A stretch of DNA of 64,000 bases from positions 3,662,736 to 3,726,735 of the forward strand of contig JANUWF010003375.1 of NCBI GenBank assembly GCA_026120185.1, read 5' to 3'. The DNA comes from Voacanga thouarsii. Its lineage: Eukaryota > Streptophyta > Magnoliopsida > Gentianales > Apocynaceae. The notes under the pieces were generated by a model. It worked only from the letters and a program-made list of their open reading frames with translations. It did not search any database and was not told the DNA's origin. Shown piece after piece: positions 56,308-64,000 of this stretch. The position numbers and the translations under genes are program-made. Numbering within the stretch: the first letter of the stretch is position 1; every line of letters begins with the position of its first letter.

Positions 56308-58029
56308 TGTTAATGTTTTGCCCTAAAGGTAATCACATGTATTCTATATATTGTGTATTATTAAAAAACAAGACATTCTTTATTTTCAGTTTGTTTTATT
56401 TATGCTTTCGTGTAAAATAACTTTGGATAAAGTCCTAAGTGCAACACTGTGTTAAGGAAATCATGATAGAGATCATGATGTGAGGTTCTTACTATTCAGA
56501 GTAGTGTTTGTACTTAAATTATCCCTAGTCATAGTATTAATGAGATATAACATAATTAATGCGTTAAGACTAGCCCGTGCTATACTTCTTGATTTGATTA
56601 GGCGGTTGTTCTTACATCCGTGGGTATTGTAATATTCAAAGTTAACACATGAATGTTTGTTAGCAAAATAAGTATATTGGATGACCTGCCTATTATATAA
56701 TCACATGGATAACTTTTTTTAGTGCTAGTGATAAAATCTCATCATAGCAAATATACAAGTATCCTTAAACTTGATATCTCCAAGTTACTTTATTTGCTAT
56801 GTATTGGACTTTGATTCCAATCTCTGGAGTCTTGACAAGACCGCCTATGTGATGGATATTAGGTACAACATGAAGCAAATGTAAGTAGGTGAGAGAATGA
56901 ATAAAGGACTCACCACTCCTAATAGTAGGGATAAATATCTCACGACCACTTGTAGGAATCACTACTCGAGAAGTCCTTGACAAGGCAATTGTGTATTGAA
57001 AATGGTTCCAATTGATACATATGAGGAGTAGTGGATTCTGGGAACAAGTAATAAAATGTTCAAACTAAAATTAATTTATTATCCTGAAAGGAGTTGGCAC
57101 TAATTCCGTACTCCAAACTGAATGAAATATTATATGATGAAAGGAGTTTATTGCACTGTTTTTTGCTATTAAAATGGTCATGTCAAGCCACTTGAATTTC
57201 TGGACTTTTGGGTGGTCATGATATATTGCTAGATATCGCTCATGATCTGCTGAATATGGATTTATTAATTAGAGAATTAATAAATCAATCCTTATTAGAA
57301 TTAATAAATTAATTCTAAAATTATTAAGAATTATTAATCTTCAAGATATTTAAATTAATGTATATTTTTCTACCAATAAATCGGGAAACCTAATAGGTCA
57401 CACACTATAGAAGATTGAGTGCTCAAGATGTTATTTGATAATATCACATGGTTGATTGTGAAAAGAAGAAGTTGTTGTAGTCGAATCATAATTAGTTTAA
57501 TTCATAAGCTATATTATAATTAGCAATAATTATAATAGTTGTTGGTAATTAAAGAATCCATATTTATTATGGATTTTGATTCCCAAAATTTACACGAACA
57601 ATATATGTTATTATATGGACTCCGTGGGATTATGATTGGTGAATTACAGGTAGTTTTTTTTCTGAAAAAACTGAGAGCTCCCTCTTCATCTTCTTCTTCT
57701 AGAAAAATCACAGAAAACCCTAGCCGCCAGAATTAGTTTTGCTAGCACAGAACTTTGATGACTCTTAAACGCTATTCTCGTGTGGACTATATTGGAGGCG
57801 ATCCTATACTTAGGTTGCAGTGCTTTGACGGAACAAAAGAGAAGACATTCTCTTTGCTTGGTTAGATCATGCCTTCAATAGAGGAAAATTTTTGTTTCAC
57901 ACAGGCGACACCGTAAGGTATTTTCTCACCTGTATTGATCCGTTTTATGCATAAAAGTGATCCTTACTGTTTGGAATTCCTATTTTTCTTTTTGCTACGT
58001 AAATCTGTTTTGCATAGGAAATTCTTATA
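56308..58029 (+). repeat. 5' LTR of copia element 2
   Basis: Starts TGTTAATGTTTTGCCC and ends at about 58029 just before the PBS, so about 1.72 kb. Both ends are inferred, as the partner is outside the window. Frames at 56765-56983 and 57520-57736 are not supported as genes. Confidence 0.75.
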
Positions 58030-58030
58030 G

Positions 58031-58043
58031 TGGTATCAAGCCC
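58031..58043 (+). other. Primer binding site of copia element 2
   Basis: TGGTATCAAGCCC, an initiator-Met-type PBS with one G missing. Confidence 0.8.
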
Positions 58044-60115
58044 CTTTCATGCCTTAATGGATCATATATTTGGCCATGAAATATAGTTCATTGTAGTCTC
58101 TGTTTCCTCTATGAAAAATTGTTTCACACGAACATGTTAACTGAAAAATGTTTCAGCCTATTTCTTGAAATTGTTTCAAGAATATTTGCGTTTTCTTATG
58201 CTTGAAATCGTTTCATGTATATTGGTTGAATTACAGAAATATTTTATGTATCTGTATCTAGGGAAAACTGTTTTTCTGTTTGGGTTTCTTCTAAAAATTT
58301 GAATTTGTGGGTTGCGGATATAACGATCATGGCTCCTATAAAAGTTATAGGAGATGTTTTTATAACAAGAGTTAAGGTGTTAATTCTTGCAGAAAAAAAA
58401 AATAGCTTTTCTAGGCATGTTATATTCTGGAAAAAAAAAAAACCAGTTTTTAAAGCTGTTTTTTTTTTTTTTCCTTTTTGTTTCTAAATTTTGCGAAGAA
58501 TTGTTCTTTGTTTTGGTAGTTTTTGTTTTCCAATAAACAAAGAATGAAAACATTAGTGAAGATAATGTTTCTTTTGCATTGAATGGAGGAGTAGTCTTCT
58601 ATAAAATGCTAGAGAAAATGACCGGAATCTTGATAAGAAAAAAAATGAAAAAAAATGTATTGGGCCCCAAGCTGCCGACGGCTCACTAGGAGCCAAGCCA
58701 TGGCTCATTGGATTATTTTCTTTGCAATCCGCAGGAGGCATTGAATATGAATATGCCTCCCGGGGATGCAACTTCCTTTTTAATAAAAAAAAAAAGTTTT
58801 TTTTATCTTTTCTTTTTCCCTTGTTTCATCTTCTTATGCGTAAGGCCCATAGACTTGTTTTTTTTTTTTTTCTTTTCAGCTAGTACCCAGACATTCCCTA
58901 TAACGTATGCTTTTTTTTTTTTTTCCAAAATCTTGTTTGGAAAATAATATATTTTCTAAAACAATCTAAAATATGATTTTAGTAATTAATATATTTTCTA
59001 AAATATTGATGTTAAATTACATATTATTTTAATTCCTAAAATATGATTTTAGCAATTAATATATTTTCTAAAATATTGATTTTAGAATTTATTCTATTTT
59101 TCCAAAATAGTGATTTTGGAATTATTTGCTATGTTTAATTTTATTTTGAGCATAAAATTAACATGGTGGTTTGGTTATGGACTATGGACCCAATTAAATT
59201 GTTCATGCATTTTATCGCTTTGGTTTTGAATTAAAATAGGGCATTTGAGTCATTTTCTTGTGTAAATTTCTCTTCTCATCTAACTCCCCTCGAATGTAAC
59301 TCAAGGTTTCTTTATTAGAATTTTATGTAATTAGATTACATAGTTTAGATAGAATAGAATTTATTACAAGTTCAAGAGAAGATGATCAAGACTAAAAGGA
59401 GAATGGTAAGGTTTTCTTCCTATATCATGCATGAACACTTAGGATGACCAAATTAATTTCCTTTGTGGCTCAAGGAAATTAATATAGTAAAATTCATATC
59501 CAAACCACGCTATTATTTTGCAATGTATAGATATGATGATACTATGCATGCTATCTGTAAGATATAAATATCACAAATCCCTCAATTAAAAATTAAACCT
59601 AATATCTTTCATTAATATAGTAAGAACGAAAGTCCTTTTTCGAGACAAGGTTGTTGGGCTAACCCATGCCTACTTCACATTGGGCATGTTCAATATATAG
59701 AATTTTAAATTTTTTATTAATAGGTTGGGTTTAACTAATTTCTTTATCTTGATTGGGCTAACTCAAGTATAAAGAAAATTAGAGGCAAGATTGGGTTAGC
59801 TTAAAAGTTTTAAGATTAAAAAAATATTAATCACCCAATGATCCGATCATTAAATATGATGTAATTGATATTGGATACCTACCATTGAAATTAAGAATGG
59901 CTTGTTGGCAAAACCCAATGTCATTCTTAAGGAATTTGGATACTGGTCCACTAGGAAAGCTTCCAATGGGCTTTCTCGAATCAATAGTGGGGGCTATTGG
60001 TTTAAGTAAAATAGTGAAATAATAATGTGCTTAATTAAAGATCTAATTATTTGCATTACATGTGCATATACAGTTAGCTAATTTTTTCTATCTTTACATC
60101 TAGATCATCTGCATC
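58044..60115 (+). other. Leader of copia element 2
   Basis: 2.07 kb without a supported gene. It holds a stem-loop array (58112-58215), poly-A and poly-T runs at 58390-58475 and 58620-58925, and repeated ATATTTTCTAAAA words at 58950-59090. Confidence 0.6.
58112..58215 (+). other. Array of four TGAAA/TTTCA stem-loops
   Basis: Stem-loops at 58112-58126, 58141-58156, 58162-58182 and 58203-58215. The third is a perfect 9-bp stem TTCTTGAAA/TTTCAAGAA with a 3-base loop. Spaced 21-41 bp, they start 69 bp after the PBS. A packaging or dimerisation role is an inference from position. Confidence 0.6.
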
Positions 60116-60960
60116 ATGTCGACCAACCTAAACCTGATAGCATCTTGGAAATCAACAAACTAACTCAAACAAACTGTCTTGACTGGTATAGAAACTTGAG
60201 AATTGTTTTCAAGTCAGAAAAGTTGCTCTACTGTTAAAAGCTCCTATTCTGCTCCCACTAGCTCAAGATGCTCATACTGATGAGCATGCTATCCACAAGA
60301 AGAATAAAAAAGATAGTGACGCGGTATCCTGTGTGATGTTGGCGTCAATAACCTTTGAACTGCAAAAACATCACGAGCATATGGATGCTTACTCGATTAT
60401 ATTACATCTTCGAGAACTATTTGATGCCCAAGCCAGAATGGAAAGATATGAGATATCAAAACAATTGTTCTATTCAAAGATGGCTGAGAGTACTTCTGTG
60501 GTCACTCATGGGCTGAAGATGTTAGGCTTAATTGAAAAGCTCGAGTCTCTTGGTTTTGTGATAGACAATGAATTAAGTATCAACTTAATTCTGCAGTCTT
60601 TGCCAAGTAGTTTTTCACAATTTGTGATTAACTACCAGATGAATAAGATTGAGTCCACCGTACTCGAGTTGATCAATCTACTCAAAACTGCGGAGTCCTC
60701 CATGAAGAAGGAATCTATGTTGGTAGAATTTTCCTCTTCTAGGAAGAAAGTTCCTAAGAAGAAGAAGAAGGCTCCTACTAAGCCCAAAGATGGTGTGAAA
60801 AAAAATAAAGCAGCCACCAAAGGCCCATGCCATCACTGTGGAAAGATGGGGGTCATTGGAGGCGCAACTACAGAGCCTACTTGGAGACTGTCAAGGAAAA
60901 GAAGCAGAAGGAGAAGCTTGTGGGCACTTCTACTTCTACTCCTAGTATGTTCATGATTGA
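60116..60960 (+). pseudogene. gag of copia element 2
   Basis: ATG at 60116 gives the usual gag opening, which needs two early frame changes before the open piece 60333-60956. That piece has the copia gag core (ITFELQKHHEHMDAYSII, LRELFDAQARMERYE, FVINYQMNKIE) and a Lys-rich run. At the zinc knuckle (CHHCGK) the frame slips by one base in a G run at about 60846, so the knuckle end lies in the next frame, with Tyr instead of the last Cys. Confidence 0.85.
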
Positions 60961-61744
60961 GATTAATACTGTCTTTAAAAATAAGATATGGGTATTAGAT
61001 ACCGGATGTGGATCTCATTTGTGTAATAACTTACAGGGACTAAAGGACAGTAAAAAGCTTGAGAAGGGTGACGTGGACTTATGTTCTGCAAATGGAGTAA
61101 AGATTGCTATACTTACTGTAGGGACTTACAAGCTACACTTGCCATCAGGATTAGTTTTAGAACCTCAAAACTATTATTGTGTATCAATTTTATTGAAAAA
61201 CATTATCTCAATTGCTTGTTTAGACTTGTATAGATTTCATTTAATTTTTAAGAATAAATGGTGTTCTTTTTCATTGAATGATATTCATTATGGTTCTGCA
61301 ACTTTGGTTATTTGTTTATATATTCTAGACATGAATAATCTAATCGTCAATGTAAATAATAAGAAACCAAGGATAGATAATTCAATCTCATCATGTTTAT
61401 GGCATTGTCGTTTAGGCCATATAAATGAGAATCGTATTTCTAAGTTACATAAGTTAGGTGACTTAGAGTCATTTAATTATGAATCATATAGCACATGCGA
61501 GTCTTGTTTACTTGGTAAAATGACTAAAACTCGTTTTTCTGGAAAAGGAGAAAAGGCCAAAGAGTCATTAGAACTTATACATTCTGATGTATGTGGCATA
61601 ATGTCTATACAACCAAGAAGATGTTTTTATTATTTCATGACCTTTATTGATGATTATTCACGAGATGAGTATTTGTATTTAATGAAATACAAATCTGAAG
61701 TTTTTACAAAATTCAAAGACTTTAAGAATGAAGTAGAGAAATAA
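60827..61744 (+). pseudogene. Protease and integrase N-terminal half, copia element 2
   Basis: 305 open codons: end of the zinc knuckle (GHWRRNYRAY), protease block IWVLDTGCGSHLCNN, pre-integrase zinc finger (HCRLGHINENRI, then CESCLLGKMTK), then the integrase core with the first Asp in LIHSDVCGIM and FIDDYSRDEY. It ends at a TAA where Gln is expected. Confidence 0.9.
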
Positions 61745-62348
61745 TTTGGGAAAAGTATTAAGACTTTAAGATCTGATCAAATAGGTAAATACTTAAGCCA
61801 AGATTTTCAAGATTATCTAAGAGATAATAGGGTATTATCTCAATGGACTCCACTACATACACTTCAACATAATGGTGTATCTGAGAAAAAGAATCGAATC
61901 CTTCTAGACATGGTACGGACCATGATGGCTTCAGCAGACTTACCAAAATTATTTTGCGGGTAAGTACTAGAGACTTATGTTTATGTTCTAAATAGAGTTC
62001 CATAAAAAACGGTTGATACTACCCCATTTGAAATGTTCTTTGATAAAAAAATCAAAGTTATCTCACTTAAGAGTATGGAGTTGCCCTGCCTTTGTCAAAA
62101 GGCCACAGTCGGACAAACTTAACAGTAAGTCTGACAAGTGTTTGTTTGTCGGTTATCCGAAAGAATCTTTCGGATATTACTTCTATCTCTTCTTCGAAAA
62201 CAAAGTGTTTATTTCGAAACATGTTATCTTCCTAGAGAAGAAGCACATACTTAAAGGGGACAGTGGGAGGAAGATTGAATTTAGTGAAGTTCAAGAAAAA
62301 CAAACAAACGATGATCACCATCTGATCCCACATCTATTGAGAGAATAA
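61745..62348 (+). pseudogene. Integrase C-terminal half, copia element 2
   Basis: Continues in frame with the second Asp (TLRSDQIGKY) and the catalytic Glu (GVSEKKNR). After a stop and another TAA a frame change leads to 62013-62348 (SHLRVWSCPAFV, KCLFVGYPKESFG, FISKHVIFLEKK). All three catalytic residues are present. Confidence 0.85.
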
Positions 62349-62395
62349 ATGAACCTTCAACTATACAAGAACATCATAGATCAAGTAGGATATGT

Positions 62396-63433
62396 GTGGC
62401 ACATGAGAGATATGGATTTCTCATTAGTGACCACAATGACGTATTGCTCATAGATGATAATGAGCCTGCTACTTACATGGTAGTTCTGAATAGTTCAGAA
62501 TCTGACAAATGGCTTGAAGCTATGAAATCAAAGATAGATTCTATGTATGACAACCAAGTATGGACTCTGGTTGATCCATCCAAAGGAATTAAACCTATTA
62601 GATGCAAATGGATTTTCAAGAAGAAAATCGACATGGATGGTAACATAGTTACCTATAAAGCACGACTGGTGACTAAAGGTTATCGTCAACAGTATGGTAT
62701 TGACTATGACGAAACCTTCTCACCAATAGCTATGTTGAAATCCATCAGAATACTCCTAGTTGTTGCCGCTCATTATGATTATGAGATTTAGCAAATGGAT
62801 ATAAAAATAGCTTTCCTAAATGGAAACCTCACTGAGGAAGTGTATATGACACAACCTAAGAGTTTCATGTCCAATGATAACACAAAAGTGTGCAAGCTGC
62901 AAAGGTCTATTTATGGACTTAAACAAGCTTCTCGGAGTTGGAACATCCGTTTTGATGAAACAATCAAAGAGTTTGGTTTCATTCAAAATATGGATAAACC
63001 TTGTATATACAAGAAGGTTAGTGGGAGTGTAGTAATTTTCTTATTACTTTATATAGATGATATACTGTTAATAGGAAATAATGTACTTGTTCTTCAGTTA
63101 GTAAAAGTTTGATTGTCCATGAAATTATCCATAAAAGACTTTGGGGATGCAACCTATATTCTTGAAATTAGGATCTATAGAGATAGGTCAAAAAGGTTGC
63201 TAGATCTTTCACAGTCTACATACATCAACAAAGTGCTAAAGAGGTTTAGCATGGATCAATCCAAAAGAGGATTCTTACCCATGTCCCATGGGATAAGCCT
63301 TTTAAAGTTGATATCTCCAAAGATAGAAGTTGAAAGAGATCACATGATAGGATTCCATATGCGTCAACAATTAGATCTATCATGTATGCTACAATATGTA
63401 CCAAGTCCGATGTATCCTATGCTCTCAGTTTGA
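62396..63433 (+). pseudogene. Reverse transcriptase of copia element 2
   Basis: Three open pieces in one frame: 62396-62791 (WLEAMKSKIDSMYDNQVW, PIRCKWIFKKK, YDETFSPIAMLKSIRILL), 62795-63112 (QMDIKIAFLNGNLTEEVYM, SIYGLKQASRSWN, LLLYIDDILLIGN with the catalytic YIDD) and 63113-63433 (LSIKDFGDATYILEI, LSQSTYINKVLKRFSM). The two separating stops stand at positions where Trp is usual and fit G-to-A changes. Confidence 0.9.
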
Positions 63434-64000
63434 CGAGCAGATACCAATCTGACCCTGGTGAGGGTTATTAGACAGTTGTGAAGAATATCCTTAAGTACTT
63501 GTGAAGGACTAAGGATGTATTCTTAGTATATGAAGTAGGTGATTTGAAAATAAATGAGTGTACTGATGCCAGTTTTCAATCTGATGAAGATGATTTCAAA
63601 TCACAATCTGACTATGTGTTTATATTGTGTGAAGGGGTAATAAGTTGAAAGAGTTCCAAACAAGATACTATTTCCGACTCAACGACTAAAATTGAGTACA
63701 AAACCGCTTCTAAAGCAGCTAAGGAAGCTGTTTGGATCAAGAAATTCGTGACGGAGCTTGGAATGGTTCCCAACGTTGCTGAACCAATATCTCAATATTG
63801 TGACAAAAATGGAGCTATTGAATAAGTAAAAGAGCCAATGTCTCACTAGAAATCCAAGCATTACTCAGACGTTTTCATTTGATTAGAAAAATCATAGATA
63901 GATAAGATGTAAAGATAAAGAGAGTTTCCACAGATGAGAATATAGCTAACCCACTTACAAAAGCACTATCCCAAAAGAAACATGACAGACATGTTGAGTT
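63434..64000 (+). pseudogene. RNase H of copia element 2, truncated
   Basis: Readable with stops: ECTDASFQSDEDD, SSKQDTISDSTTKIEY, KAAKEAVWIKKFVTELGMV, SQYCDKNGAIE. The window ends before the polypurine tract. The frame 63679-63861 on the other strand is a shadow. Confidence 0.8.

Larger units (their letters stand above)
56308..64000 (+). mobile_element. Ty1/copia element 2, truncated by the window
   Basis: 5' LTR, PBS, long leader, gag, PR, INT, RT and RNase H in copia order; the 3' LTR lies beyond 64000. It is more readable than copia element 1 but has frameshifts in gag and stops in INT, RT and RH. The RT YIDD is intact. The clade is near element 1 by shared motifs (CLLGKMTK, MLKSIRILL). 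Confidence 0.9.

Noticed and set aside
58112..58215. Regularly spaced short hairpins as a CRISPR-like array
   Set aside because: Units are not identical direct repeats with unique spacers; they are in a plant retrotransposon leader.

Overview
The window is plant nuclear DNA made almost entirely of nested LTR retrotransposons. I see no host protein gene, rRNA gene or functional tRNA gene. The element types (Ty3/gypsy chromovirus-like and Athila-like, Ty1/copia, one CACTA end), initiator-Met and Asp-type primer binding sites, TATAAATAG-type LTR promoters and AT-rich background indicate a flowering plant, probably a eudicot. The mobile-element density suggests heterochromatin. Species cannot be told.

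Layout. 1-15317: a long LTR of a Tekay-like gypsy family (+ orientation, its start lies left of the window), split at 1640/14105 by a 12.46-kb full-length element of a related family on the - strand (1641-14099, LTRs about 3.35 kb, order on the minus strand PBS, extra acidic ORF, gag, PR, RT-RH, INT). 15318-17511: unassigned sequence, then a diverged 3' piece of the same kind of LTR. 17512-28346: a gypsy element on the - strand (3' LTR, PR, gag, no RT or INT) whose gag is interrupted by a complete 7.5-kb Athila-type element (20309-27817, perfect TSD AGTGT) that carries a plant-transposon-protein ORF instead of gag-pol. 28347-33126: remains of a second Athila-type element (5' LTR, perfect PBS, two unrecognised ORFs). 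33136-34479: a copia-type LTR. 34480-39703: the 3' half of an autonomous Athila element on the + strand (integrase, PPT, LTR), its LTR probably holding another solo LTR.

39704-53607: a fragment of another Tekay-like LTR split by a 13.3-kb copia element (40069-53401, perfect TSD AACTC). The gag of this copia element is itself split by a 4.37-kb solo Tekay-like LTR (43671-48043, perfect TSD TGAGG). 53608-55621: diverged duplication, microsatellites and one CACTA transposon end. 56308-64000: a second copia element, truncated by the window end.

Most coding regions are broken, largely by stops that fit C-to-T or G-to-A transitions, as expected of methylated repeats. The best leads are: a tRNA-like A-box/B-box module with a T-run at a constant offset in Tekay-like LTRs; GC-rich palindromic blocks just upstream of the TATA box in several unrelated LTR families; stem-loop arrays just after the PBS in both copia elements; and extra or replaced ORFs (10091-10639, 24141-24977, 30630-31576).
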